This document shows positions 1 through 8,356 of a stretch of DNA of 56,543 nt, in pieces (within the stretch, counting starts at the first letter, position 1; each line of letters begins with the position of its first letter). A model generated the notes under the pieces. It had not been told where the DNA came from. It ran no database searches and saw nothing but the letters and a program-made list of their open reading frames with translations. Origin of the DNA: Bacillota bacterium (lineage in GTDB: Bacteria; Bacillota; Clostridia; Lachnospirales; Lachnospiraceae); NCBI GenBank assembly GCA_023436065.1, contig JAEZKU010000039.1:1-56543 (forward strand), given 5' to 3'. The position numbers and the translations under genes were made by a program.

Positions 1-53
1 CAAAAACGGACACCCCGCCGACGGCCCCACCCCCCCCGCCGCCAGTGTGATAA
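1..53. other. GC-rich non-coding stretch at window edge
   Basis: The first ~45 bases are dominated by runs of C and by CCG/GCC, clearly unlike the rest of the window, which is AT-leaning. I see no start codon with a ribosome-binding site and no recognisable protein tail. It may be the 3' end of something lying outside the window or an assembly-edge peculiarity. Confidence 0.35.
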
Positions 54-142
54 ACGACAAGAAGGAAGCCTCCGGAAAGTACACTTTCCGAGGGCTTCCT
101 TTTGCCGTTATCCGGCTGATAAAATCAGCCGGACCTTTTGTC
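54..142. repeat. Dispersed structured repeat, copy 1 (two hairpins)
   Basis: This stretch closely matches 22885-22966 (nearly the same length and mostly identical). It folds into a long hairpin (core GGAAGCC...GGCTTCC enclosing GGAAAGT/ACTTTCC, about 64-99, with a looser outer stem from 54 to 108) and a second perfect 9-bp hairpin CCGGCTGAT/ATCAGCCGG at 112-132, followed by ACCTTTTGTC. It lies immediately beyond the stop codon of nagA, so it could serve as that gene's 3' end, but the second copy has the opposite orientation relative to its upstream gene. A REP-like, MITE-like or structured-RNA element is therefore as likely as a terminator. Confidence 0.7.
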
Positions 143-155
143 AGTTAAGGCTTCA

Positions 156-1280
156 TCATAGTTCTCGTCCCTTTAATATTACCTTCTTTACCTGGTATTC
201 CTGATCCAGTAGTACCAGGTTGGCGTATTTGCCGGGGGTGATGCTGCCGTATTCTTCATAGATTCCAATCTCCCTAGCGGGATTTACGGCTGCGCATTTG
301 ACTGCAGAGGCAAGTGGAATACCATAGCTGACGGCGGTCTGGAGACACTTCATCAGATTGGTAGTGGAGCCTGCGATGGTTCCGTCCGCCAGAGTAGCTT
401 TGTTATCTGTTACGGTTACCTCCTGACCTCCCAAAGAATAATGACCTTCCTTCAGGCCGGTCGCCATCATACTGTCGCTGATCAGGATGATACGATCTTC
501 CCCAAACATCCGGAAGGTTGCCCGAACTACGCTTGGATCGATATGCACCCCATCGACGATCATCTCGATATGACAGTGAGGGGAATCAAGAGCTGCACCG
601 ATTACACCGGGACTTCGATGGGAGAAGGGTGGCATGGCATTATAGATATGTGTCAGGTGGGAGGCCCCCGTTTGATATGCCTTGAGAGCGGTATCATAAT
701 CGGCTGTCGTATGGGCAAGGGAAATCACGACCTCATCCTTGACCTCCTGAATAAATTCCATCGCACCTTCCAGCTCGGGAGCAACATCAACCAGTTTAAT
801 CATTCCGTTGGAAAGCCTTTGCATCTTACGGAAATGCTCCGCATTCGGAAGCCTTAAGTAGGCAGGATTTTGGGCACCCTTCTTCGCATGGGAAAAATAA
901 GGTCCCTCCATGTTAATTCCCACCAGATCTGCACCCCGATCACTTTTGTAGGCGGCTGCCGCACGAAATACACCGGATAAAGTATCATCATCCAGGGTCA
1001 TGGTTGCAGGACAGAGAGTTGTGATACCGTTCTGTGCCTCATATACCGCCATGGCCTCAATTGCTTTCAGGGTACCGTCGCAGAAATCATAACCGACACA
1101 CCCGTGTATATGAAGGTCCGTGAGACCGGGTATGAGATACATACCTTCAGCATCAATGGTATCCTCGCTGGCATCTTTGACTGCTATTGCCTCCTCTGTA
1201 ATACGATCACCACAGATATAGACGTCTTTTTTTACGAAGATTCCACCCTCCGTATATACATTCGCATTTTTTATTACCAT
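156..1280 (-). CDS. nagA: N-acetylglucosamine-6-phosphate deacetylase
   Basis: NagA removes the acetyl group from GlcNAc-6-P, giving GlcN-6-P and acetate in the cytoplasm, the first committed step of amino-sugar catabolism and a source of cell-wall precursors. The 374-residue length is usual for the amidohydrolase-superfamily enzyme. Visible landmarks are the metal-binding HxH of DLHIHG (His57/His59), NMEGPY near residue 125, the ISLAHT and LTHIYNAM histidine segments in the middle, and LISDSM, which carries the catalytic Asp, near residue 270. It is the second gene of a minus-strand pair, 46 nt behind nagB, and very probably shares its promoter. The identification is secure. Confidence 0.96.
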   Translation of the reverse strand: MVIKNANVYTEGGIFVKKDVYICGDRITEEAIAVKDASEDTIDAEGMYLIPGLTDLHIHGCVGYDFCDGTLKAIEAMAVYEAQNGITTLCPATMTLDDDTLSGVFRAAAAYKSDRGADLVGINMEGPYFSHAKKGAQNPAYLRLPNAEHFRKMQRLSNGMIKLVDVAPELEGAMEFIQEVKDEVVISLAHTTADYDTALKAYQTGASHLTHIYNAMPPFSHRSPGVIGAALDSPHCHIEMIVDGVHIDPSVVRATFRMFGEDRIILISDSMMATGLKEGHYSLGGQEVTVTDNKATLADGTIAGSTTNLMKCLQTAVSYGIPLASAVKCAAVNPAREIGIYEEYGSITPGKYANLVLLDQEYQVKKVILKGREL

Positions 1281-1326
1281 ATCATGACCACCCTTTCTTA
1301 TAAAATCGTTTATATAAAATTAAATT

Positions 1327-2058
1327 CTATCTTGTCAATTTGGATAGTGCACTTTCGTCCGCAACAATTGTTACATCATTGTGAAGCTGTAGGACAGAAG
1401 CGGGAACCAGCGGTGTAATCGGTCCATCGATTGCTTCACGAAGGATATCGGCCTTACCCTCACCGTGAACCACCAGCAGGATCTTCTTGGCAGACATGAT
1501 ACTGCCTATTCCCATGGTGTACGCATAACGCGGAATATCCTCGACGGAGTTGAAAAAGCGTGCATTGGCGTCTATCGTACTCTGGGCAAGCTTCACGCAG
1601 AAGGTGGATTTCCGAAAGACATCACAGGGCTCATTGAAACCGATATGACCGTTATTACCGATGCCAAGAAGCTGAAGATCCACCTGTCCGACCGCTGCAA
1701 GCTGCCTATCATAGCGCTCGCACTCCAGCTTTGTATCCTTCTGGGTTCCGTCCGGGATGTGGGTGTTTTTTAGGTCGATATTGATATGCTTGAACAGATT
1801 CTCGTACATGAAATAATAATAACTGCAGGGATTGTCCTTTGATAATCCGATATATTCATCCAGATTTACTGTCTTTACATTGGAAAAATCGATATCACCC
1901 TTATTGCACCACTCCACCAGTTTTTCATAAGTTCCTATGGGAGAAGAACCGGTCGCCAGCCCTAATACACTGTTTGGGTTTAGAATTACCTGAGCTGAAA
2001 TAATATTGGCTGACTTCCTGCTCATATCCTGATAATCTCTTGTTCGAATAATCTTCAT
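1327..2058 (-). CDS. nagB: Glucosamine-6-phosphate deaminase
   Basis: NagB converts GlcN-6-P to fructose-6-P and ammonia, feeding amino sugars into glycolysis. The 243-residue protein has the family hallmarks: GLATGSSP (phosphate binding, ~33-40), NLDEYIGL with the catalytic Asp at 67, and GIGNNGHIGFNEP with His138 and Glu143. The residue two before that His is Asn rather than the Asp found in the E. coli enzyme; I believe Asn is common in the short Firmicutes forms, so I do not read it as inactivation. The start is supported by an upstream AAGGAG-like site. It is the first gene of the nagB-nagA unit and is divergent from the GntR regulator. Confidence 0.96.
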   Translation of the reverse strand: MKIIRTRDYQDMSRKSANIISAQVILNPNSVLGLATGSSPIGTYEKLVEWCNKGDIDFSNVKTVNLDEYIGLSKDNPCSYYYFMYENLFKHINIDLKNTHIPDGTQKDTKLECERYDRQLAAVGQVDLQLLGIGNNGHIGFNEPCDVFRKSTFCVKLAQSTIDANARFFNSVEDIPRYAYTMGIGSIMSAKKILLVVHGEGKADILREAIDGPITPLVPASVLQLHNDVTIVADESALSKLTR

Positions 2059-2138
2059 TTTAATATCTCCTTACTTAATTCTTGGCAAGTTCGTTGCCTT
2101 GACAAAGCATAATGGCAATGTTACAGTAATGATATAGA

Positions 2139-2168
2139 TGTTGTTATATTGATATGTTGTTATAACAA
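2139..2168. promoter_or_regulatory. Candidate operator between nagB and the GntR gene
   Basis: The 197-bp divergent intergenic region holds a perfect 12-bp palindrome TTGTTATAACAA (2157-2168). The 11-mer ATGTTGTTATA occurs twice, at 2139 and 2155, exactly 16 bp apart, so the palindrome is preceded by a half-like copy in helical phase. This suits binding by the adjacent GntR/UTRA regulator. The assignment is inferred from position and symmetry; the sequence does not obviously match the Bacillus NagR site. Confidence 0.5.
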
Positions 2169-2255
2169 GTTAACTTCTTTAGTTAAAAATAACACAGACC
2201 AATATAAAAGTAAATAGGTAAGTTTGCTATTATTTGAGGAAAAGAGGGCTGCTCT

Positions 2256-2969
2256 ATGAATACGTTACCACGCTATATGCAGGTTATGAATTATTACATA
2301 CCGCTGATCAAATCCGGTAAGCTGAAGGAAGGGGATAAGATGCCCACCGAGGAGGAGATCTGTCAGCTCTTTCAAATCAGTCGGATCACTGTCCGTAAGG
2401 CATTGGACGGGTTGATGCAAGGCGGGTATATTTATAAACAGCAGGGAAAAGGCAGCTATGTGACGACGCAAAAGACCGGCTTTCAATTGGATCATCTGAA
2501 GGGCTTCTCGGAGGAAATGCGTATGCTTGGGAAGGAACCCTCCAGCAGAATCCTCAGCTTTGATATTACACAACCCTCAGAGAAGGCTGTAGGGGAATTA
2601 CAGCTGGAAGCAAATCAAAAAGTATATCTGCTGGAACGTCTGCGAAGCGCTGACGGACAGCCGATCTCAATTGAACGGGTATATCTTCCCTTTCACCGTT
2701 TTCCTACCTTACAGTCCGACGATCTGGCGGGTTCTTTATATGAAGTGCTTCAGTTTAGGTATGGCTGTGTCAGCCATCATGCCCGGCAGCAGATTCTGGC
2801 GGGATTGGCAAATGAGGACGAGGCTTCCATCCTTGGGATCAAGGCAGGAGCCGCAGTTCTTCGTACTTACCGAATTACCTGTGAACAGGATGGAACTGCC
2901 TTTGAATATGTGGAAGCCACTTACCGGGGAGACCAATATCAGTTCAATGTTACGTTATACAAGGAATAA
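2256..2969 (+). CDS. GntR-family regulator with UTRA domain (NagR-like)
   Basis: The protein has an N-terminal winged helix-turn-helix (LKEGDKMPTEEEICQLFQISRITVRKALDGL, residues ~20-55, shown in part: DKMPTEEEICQLFQIS) followed by a UTRA effector-binding domain from about residue 90 (typical LERLRSADGQPISIERVYLP). The 237-residue length is standard for the HutC/NagR group. These proteins sense phosphorylated sugars; NagR of Bacillus responds to GlcN-6-P or GlcNAc-6-P. Placement divergent from nagBA and just upstream of a sugar-binding SIS protein argues that it represses the nag genes and itself. The exact ligand is inferred. Confidence 0.88.
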   Translation: MNTLPRYMQVMNYYIPLIKSGKLKEGDKMPTEEEICQLFQISRITVRKALDGLMQGGYIYKQQGKGSYVTTQKTGFQLDHLKGFSEEMRMLGKEPSSRILSFDITQPSEKAVGELQLEANQKVYLLERLRSADGQPISIERVYLPFHRFPTLQSDDLAGSLYEVLQFRYGCVSHHARQQILAGLANEDEASILGIKAGAAVLRTYRITCEQDGTAFEYVEATYRGDQYQFNVTLYKE

Positions 2970-3054
2970 AGACACCTGAGCGATTCGTGATGTCGGCGAA
3001 GGATGAAACAGACTGAACCGGAATCCGGATAGTAGATAGAGAAAGGATGATCCT

Positions 3055-3804
3055 ATGGGAATAAAGCTGGTTGATGAGTATTCTTTCCTCCCAAAGCTGT
3101 GTGAGCTTTTACAGCAGGTAGAGGATAATGAAAATGACGCCATAGAGAGGGCTGCTCAGGCAGCATACCGTTCTATGCAGTCGGGAGGACTGCTGCATGT
3201 TTTTGCCTCCGGACACTCCCATATGATAGCCGAGGAGCTCTTTTACCGGGCAGGCGGATTAGTGCCTGTGAATCCGATCCTGGCATCGCCCCTCCTGGTT
3301 CAGGAGGGCGCAATCCAAAGCATGCGAAATGAACGGCAGCCCGGTCTGGCAGCAAAGATACTGGAGGGTGTTGGCTTAAAAGCGGGAGATACGATGCTTA
3401 TTTCCTCGAATTCAGGGATTAACAGTGTTCCTGTCGAGGCGGCTGTCTATGCCAAGGACAGAGGACTGACGGTAGTCGGTATCACGTCGCTTACAGCCAG
3501 TAAAGTGATACCGTCCAGACAGGCGGAAGGAAAGAAGCTCTTTGAGCTGTGCGACATCGTCATCGATAATCATGTCCCGATCGGTGATGGTCTGGTGACA
3601 CTCCCTGACGAATTGGTTACCGGTGGAGCCTCCACCTTCAGCAGCCTGTTTATTGCGCAGAGAATTGTTCTTAAGATAGAGAACCTCTATCTGTCCGACG
3701 GAAAGCAGCCGCCGGTGTATAAAAGCGCCAATGTACCCGGCGGTACCGAATACAACGAGGAGTTGATCAAGGAATACCAGGGCAGGATAAGCTACCTGCA
3801 TTGA
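3055..3804 (+). CDS. SIS-domain sugar-binding protein (UPF0309-like)
   Basis: This 249-residue protein carries one SIS (sugar isomerase) fold. Visible pieces are FASGHSHMIAEELFYRAGGL near residue 50, the loop LISSNSGINSVPVEAA near 115-130 typical of phosphosugar binding, and VVGITSLTAS. It resembles the UPF0309 group, small proteins often encoded in amino-sugar loci, and not full GlmS or MurQ. It lies 85 nt behind the GntR gene on the same strand, so the two are probably cotranscribed. A role in isomerising, binding or sensing an amino-sugar phosphate is likely; the reaction is unknown to me. Confidence 0.8.
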   Translation: MGIKLVDEYSFLPKLCELLQQVEDNENDAIERAAQAAYRSMQSGGLLHVFASGHSHMIAEELFYRAGGLVPVNPILASPLLVQEGAIQSMRNERQPGLAAKILEGVGLKAGDTMLISSNSGINSVPVEAAVYAKDRGLTVVGITSLTASKVIPSRQAEGKKLFELCDIVIDNHVPIGDGLVTLPDELVTGGASTFSSLFIAQRIVLKIENLYLSDGKQPPVYKSANVPGGTEYNEELIKEYQGRISYLH

Positions 3805-3845
3805 ACCCATATCATCGGCTTTGTTATGGAGGTTGGTAACTTTGG

Positions 3846-4739
3846 TTAACCGACCTTGTATTTTAGCTGGTACTGCTTGGGGGAGATGTCCTTAAACTGT
3901 TTGAATTGCTGGATAAAATAGCTGGAGGTAGAGAAGCCCACCTGCATGGCAATCTCCGTAATGTTTAATTCAGCATTTGTCAGAAGCTTCTCTGCCTTGG
4001 TTACCCTCACGTAATTCAGATACTCCCGGAAGCTTCGTCTCATGATTCCGGTGAACAGCCTGGAGAAATAGCTATAGCTCAAATTGCACAGCCGTGCCAT
4101 ATCCAGGGCAGTAATGTCATTCTGATAATTTTCTTCGATATAATCAAAAACCTTCTGCATTCTTCCAACCATATCCTTATTAACTTCCTGATCAATATTT
4201 AAGTCCATGTTCTGCTCCTTCCATCTTCTCAGGATGAACAGGAACAGGTTATAGATGTTTGCACGGATCGCCAGCTCATAGCCATATTTCTTTTCTGCAT
4301 ATTCTGTGCTGATTCCTTTGACCAACGACGGAATCAGGGTCTGCTCTATCTCCGCCCTCAGAAAGACCTTCTGATGGGTGGATTCATTTAGAATAAAGGG
4401 CATCACATATTTCATCTCAAATAAGGACTGGGCAGTGGTGTAGAGCATTTCCGGTTCGAACTTGATGACAATATACTCATTCTTACCTTCTCCCAGAGAA
4501 AAGATATGATGAATCTCATTGGAATTTATTAAAACCATATCGCCGGACTGAAAATGATACTCCTCATTATTTAATAATATCTGATATTTTCCGGACAGTG
4601 CATACAGAATCTCGATGTAGTTATGGATATGAGCGGGTGACATCATCTGCGGCCCCACAGCCGCCTGTGTATGGGTACTGAACTGCAGGGAATCGTTACT
4701 GCTTTTATCCCTGGTTTCGACGTAATAGCTGTTATTCAA
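3846..4739 (-). CDS. AraC-family transcriptional regulator
   Basis: The N-terminal ~130 residues form a cupin-like sensor (PAHIHNYIEILYALSG with ligand-type histidines, FQSGDMVLINSNEIHHI). The C-terminal ~100 residues hold the two AraC helix-turn-helix motifs (ITALDMARLCNLSYSYFSRL and ITEIAMQVGFSTSSYFIQQF, the signature region). At 297 residues it is a typical one-component activator of sugar genes. It is divergent from the oxidoreductase/isomerase pair that starts at 4883, with a 143-bp shared control region, so those genes are its probable targets. The inducer cannot be read from sequence. Confidence 0.9.
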   Translation of the reverse strand: MNNSYYVETRDKSSNDSLQFSTHTQAAVGPQMMSPAHIHNYIEILYALSGKYQILLNNEEYHFQSGDMVLINSNEIHHIFSLGEGKNEYIVIKFEPEMLYTTAQSLFEMKYVMPFILNESTHQKVFLRAEIEQTLIPSLVKGISTEYAEKKYGYELAIRANIYNLFLFILRRWKEQNMDLNIDQEVNKDMVGRMQKVFDYIEENYQNDITALDMARLCNLSYSYFSRLFTGIMRRSFREYLNYVRVTKAEKLLTNAELNITEIAMQVGFSTSSYFIQQFKQFKDISPKQYQLKYKVG

Positions 4740-4882
4740 GTGATAGCCTCCAATGACAAATTATTGATATTTTTCGGTAAATATATTATATCACGGGACA
4801 GGTATTTATGCTATGTTTTGTATAGGGAATAACAAAAGAAATGAAACATGGTGTATAGTATCAGATAAAGGAGAATGAACTT

Positions 4883-5965
4883 ATGGAGAAGAAACTGAAG
4901 ATCGGAATTATAGGTTGTGGAGGAATAGCAAACGGCAAGCATATGCCATCGCTCAGTAAACTCGAAGATGTGGAGATGGTGGCCTTTTGTGATCTGGTGA
5001 TCGAAAGGGCGGAAAAAGCAAAAACACAGTATGGTACTCCGGATGCAAAGGTATATACGGATTATCAGGAGCTCCTTAAGGATAAGGAGATTGATGTGGT
5101 TCATGTATTGACACCGAACCGCTCGCATGCTCCGATTACGATCGATGCTCTGTATTCAGGCAAGCATGTAATGTGTGAGAAGCCCATGGCCAAAACTGCA
5201 GAGGATGCCAGAAGGATGGTTGCGGCAGCGAAGGAGACAGGGAAGAAGCTTACCATCGGTTATCAGCACAGACATAAGCCCGAGGCTATCTATCTCAAGA
5301 GCGTGATTGAACGCGGTGATCTCGGAGATATTTATTTTGCAAAGGCATTTGCAGTCAGAAGAAGGGGAACACCGAACTGGGGTGTATTCCTGAATGAATT
5401 TGAGCAGGGTGGCGGTCCCTTGATCGATATCGGTACCCATTCTCTGGATGTAACTCTGTACCTTATGAACAACTATGAACCTAAGATGGTGGTTGGTACA
5501 AAATATAAGAAAGTAAATAATGCGGATTGCGGTAACCCATGGGGTGGCTGGGATCCGGAGCAGCATACGATGGAGGATTCCGCCTTTGGTTTTATCGTTA
5601 TGAAGAACGGAGCAACCATCATTCTGGAAGCAAGCTGGGCGCTCAACACCAGCGAACCCATCCAGGAAGGAAGCACGGTGCTTTGCGGAAGTGATGCCGG
5701 TGCTCAGATTAAGAACGGAGTAACGATCAATAAGGGTGAGTTTAATCGTCTGATCGAGATCAAGCCGGATCTCTCCAGCGGTGGAGTTGCTTTCTATGAA
5801 GGGATCTCCAGCGATCCTGCGCAGGTCGAGGCAAGACGTTGGATCGATTGTATCAAGAACAATACAGAACCGGTAGTGAAGCCTGAGCAGGCCTGCATTG
5901 TATCCGAAATACTGGAAGCAATCTATAATTCTGCGGCTACCGGACAGCCGGTATACTTCGATTAA
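4883..5965 (+). CDS. Gfo/Idh/MocA-family NAD(P)-dependent oxidoreductase
   Basis: The N-terminus is a Rossmann fold with GIIGCGGIANGKHMPSL at residues ~8-24. The signature CEKPMAKT follows near residue 95, and the C-terminal half is the substrate-binding alpha/beta domain (TIGYQHRHKPE, GGPLIDIGTHSLDV with the His thought to act in catalysis). At 360 residues it is full length. These cytoplasmic enzymes oxidise or reduce sugars, inositols or sugar acids. The downstream isomerase/epimerase and the divergent AraC gene suggest catabolism of one carbohydrate; the specific substrate is unknown. The start is preceded by AAAGGAG. Confidence 0.92.
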   Translation: MEKKLKIGIIGCGGIANGKHMPSLSKLEDVEMVAFCDLVIERAEKAKTQYGTPDAKVYTDYQELLKDKEIDVVHVLTPNRSHAPITIDALYSGKHVMCEKPMAKTAEDARRMVAAAKETGKKLTIGYQHRHKPEAIYLKSVIERGDLGDIYFAKAFAVRRRGTPNWGVFLNEFEQGGGPLIDIGTHSLDVTLYLMNNYEPKMVVGTKYKKVNNADCGNPWGGWDPEQHTMEDSAFGFIVMKNGATIILEASWALNTSEPIQEGSTVLCGSDAGAQIKNGVTINKGEFNRLIEIKPDLSSGGVAFYEGISSDPAQVEARRWIDCIKNNTEPVVKPEQACIVSEILEAIYNSAATGQPVYFD

Positions 5966-6043
5966 CAGATTGAAGCGATCCTATTAAATAAATTGGAAGG
6001 CTTGGTGAATAGCGTTCACAGGTATTCGTAAACGGAGGATTTT

Positions 6044-6760
6044 ATGGAGATATCATTACAGCTTTATTCAATACATGATGAAATAGCCCGGGATTTTGCC
6101 GGTTCTGTGAAGAGAGTCGGAGAGATCGGTTTTCAGGGTGTGGAATTTGCAGGGTACGGCGGACTGAGTACCGAAGATCAGGTAAAGCTTTTGAAGGAAA
6201 GCGGGTTATATTCTGTCGGAACCCATACCGGTCTTCAGACCTTTGAGGATAATTTTGAAGCAGAGCTTAAGTATAGTAAAGCGATTGGTTCCAAATACAT
6301 CATCTGTCCCTGGGCTAAGGTTGATACCATGGAGGAAATTGATCATCTTGCCGAGGTGCTGAATAAAGCTGCAGAGCGTGCAGCGAAGGAAGGCATCAAG
6401 GTAGGATACCATAATCATGATCATGAATTTAGGATGGTTGATGGTAAGTATGCACTGGATTGGTTAGCTGAGAAGACAAGCGATCAGGTGGTTCTGGAAT
6501 TGGACGTATTCTGGGTGGCTTATGCCGGAGTGGACCCTGTGGAGTATATTAAGAAGTGGGGGAAACGTGTAGAGCTGATCCATATCAAGCAGATTGATTT
6601 GAATAAAGCAAATGTGGATGTAGCAGACGGAATACTGGACATGAGGAAAATAAAAGGAGCAGCCGAATATGCAGCCTACTTTGTGCTGGAGCATGAAGAG
6701 TATGATAAACCGGTTTGGGAAGCGATCAAAAATGATTTTGAATATCTGGATAGCATCTAG
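6044..6760 (+). CDS. Sugar phosphate isomerase/epimerase (xylose-isomerase-like TIM barrel)
   Basis: Motifs of the AP-endonuclease-2/IolE-like TIM-barrel family are clear: ISLQLYSIHDEI at the start, GVEFAGYGG, GYHNHDHEF near residue 125 (metal ligands), and ELDVFWVAYAGVDPVEYI followed by ELIHIKQID with a further metal-binding His. At 238 residues it is somewhat shorter than the common 270-280. It lies 78 nt after the oxidoreductase gene and has its own AACGGAGG site, so the two are probably cotranscribed and act on successive intermediates of one sugar or inositol pathway. Confidence 0.88.
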   Translation: MEISLQLYSIHDEIARDFAGSVKRVGEIGFQGVEFAGYGGLSTEDQVKLLKESGLYSVGTHTGLQTFEDNFEAELKYSKAIGSKYIICPWAKVDTMEEIDHLAEVLNKAAERAAKEGIKVGYHNHDHEFRMVDGKYALDWLAEKTSDQVVLELDVFWVAYAGVDPVEYIKKWGKRVELIHIKQIDLNKANVDVADGILDMRKIKGAAEYAAYFVLEHEEYDKPVWEAIKNDFEYLDSI

Positions 6761-6791
6761 AGTAGCCATTAATTAAATCAATTTTAAGGGA

Positions 6792-6833
6792 AAACAGCAG
6801 AAGAAGCAGGAAATTCTTCTGCTGTTTCTTTTT
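6792..6833 (+). terminator. Rho-independent terminator
   Basis: Arms AAACAGCAGAAGAA and TTCTTCTGCTGTTT (6792-6827) enclose an 8-9 nt loop and are followed by CTTTTTT. It closes the oxidoreductase/isomerase operon. Confidence 0.9.
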
Positions 6834-6940
6834 TAGCCTTTTCAATTTTGGAGTACCTGGTGTATAATAATAGAGCGTGGAAAAAATTGGTTCAAAAAAC
6901 ATAATTATGTCTAAATGACATTGCTAGAGGAGGGAACAGA

Positions 6941-8356
6941 ATGAAGACATTAAAATCAGAATTTTTGTCCGTCAGTAAACCATTACTGCGAAAAGTAATT
7001 GAATTACTTTCAGCTGATTATGAATATGTATCTATTCTTGGTACAGATACAAAGGTAAAGAACTTTATGGTATCCAGTAAGGGAACGGAGATAAATGATT
7101 CCATGTTTGCGGAACGCGGGTTTGTCCTTCGGATACATAATGGGGTGAATTATTCAGAGTACTCATTTAATGAGATCAGCGAAAGTAAAATTCCTGAGAT
7201 CATAGCTGCAGTACGGAGTAAACTGCATAAGCTGTCACCGGAGTTAACTGCCAATTCGTATGCGGTTATCGAGGAAGATAAGGTCACAAAGCAGTTCTTC
7301 AGTGATCATGAGATAAATCCGGAGTCAGTCAGCCCGGAGTCAATCATAAAGGAGCTGACAAAGGTGAAGGATGCGGCTTGTGCCCTGTCCGATCTTCTTG
7401 TGAATTTTCGTGCGACTTACAATTATTATCATGTTTCCAAGATATTTCTATCAGGAAAGAAGGATTTGGAGCAATCCTATACGAACAGTGAAGCCATTGT
7501 AGGTTGTACAGCGCGTAGGGGTGATACCACAAGATTTAATTATCGCTCCCTTTCGGGAATGATCGGCTATGAGATATTACAGAAGCTTGCAGAGGAAGGA
7601 AGACGCTGCGCAGAGGACTGTATTAAGCTGTTGGATGCAAAGCCTGTCACACCCGGTGAATATGATATCATTGCTACTCCCGAGATCTCGGGATTAATCG
7701 CACACGAGGCCTTCGGACATGGTGTTGAGATGGATATGTTTGTGAAAAACCGGGCGAAGGGTGCGGAATACATAGGAAAACAGGTGGCTTCACCGATCAT
7801 CTCCATGCATGACGGAGCAGCGGCAACCCAACATGTATCCTCCTACCTTTTTGATGATGAAGGAACTCTGGGAACGGATACTGTTATTATCAGGGATGGA
7901 ATACTTAAGAACGGCATTTCTGATCTTTTATCCGCTTTGAAGCTTGGTACTGTACCGACCGGAAATGGTAAGAGACAGTCCTTTGAGCGAAAGGCTTATG
8001 CGAGAATGACGAATACCTTCTTTGCACCGGGAACTGATACCTATGAGGATATGCTGGCCTCAATCAAGTTCGGATACCAGATTGAAGGTTTATACAGCGG
8101 TATGGAGGACCCGAAGAATTGGGGCATTCAGTGTATCGCAATCCTCGGCAGGGAGATCGTCGACGGCAAATTCACAGGGAATCTCATTGCTCCGGTGCTA
8201 ATGACGGGCTTTGTCCCTGACCTGTTAAAGTCCATGTCCATGCTGACCGGAGAGGTTGGGCTGGCAGGCACCGGCTATTGCGGCAAGGGCTATAAGGAAT
8301 TTGTCAAGACATCAAACGGCGGCCCCTATATTAAAGCGAAAGTGAGGTTGGGATAA
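6941..8356 (+). CDS. tldD: TldD-family metalloprotease subunit
   Basis: This 471-residue protein belongs to the TldD/PmbA (U62) family. The zinc motif HEAFGH is visible at residues 255-260 within SGLIAHEAFGHGVEMD, so this is the catalytic TldD-type partner. In E. coli TldD and TldE form a heterodimer that degrades unstructured peptides, matures microcin B17 and removes CcdA antitoxin. A TATAAT box at 6863-6868 and an AGAGGAGGG site precede the start. Its stop codon overlaps the start of the next gene, as expected for subunits made in equal amount. The physiological substrate here is unknown. Confidence 0.9.
   Translation: MKTLKSEFLSVSKPLLRKVIELLSADYEYVSILGTDTKVKNFMVSSKGTEINDSMFAERGFVLRIHNGVNYSEYSFNEISESKIPEIIAAVRSKLHKLSPELTANSYAVIEEDKVTKQFFSDHEINPESVSPESIIKELTKVKDAACALSDLLVNFRATYNYYHVSKIFLSGKKDLEQSYTNSEAIVGCTARRGDTTRFNYRSLSGMIGYEILQKLAEEGRRCAEDCIKLLDAKPVTPGEYDIIATPEISGLIAHEAFGHGVEMDMFVKNRAKGAEYIGKQVASPIISMHDGAAATQHVSSYLFDDEGTLGTDTVIIRDGILKNGISDLLSALKLGTVPTGNGKRQSFERKAYARMTNTFFAPGTDTYEDMLASIKFGYQIEGLYSGMEDPKNWGIQCIAILGREIVDGKFTGNLIAPVLMTGFVPDLLKSMSMLTGEVGLAGTGYCGKGYKEFVKTSNGGPYIKAKVRLG

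Noticed and set aside
441..857. 138-codon open frame on the plus strand
   Set aside because: Lies wholly antisense to nagA, whose motifs are complete; no ribosome-binding site or family resemblance.
5156..5566. 136-codon open frame on the minus strand
   Set aside because: Antisense shadow of the Gfo/Idh oxidoreductase gene.
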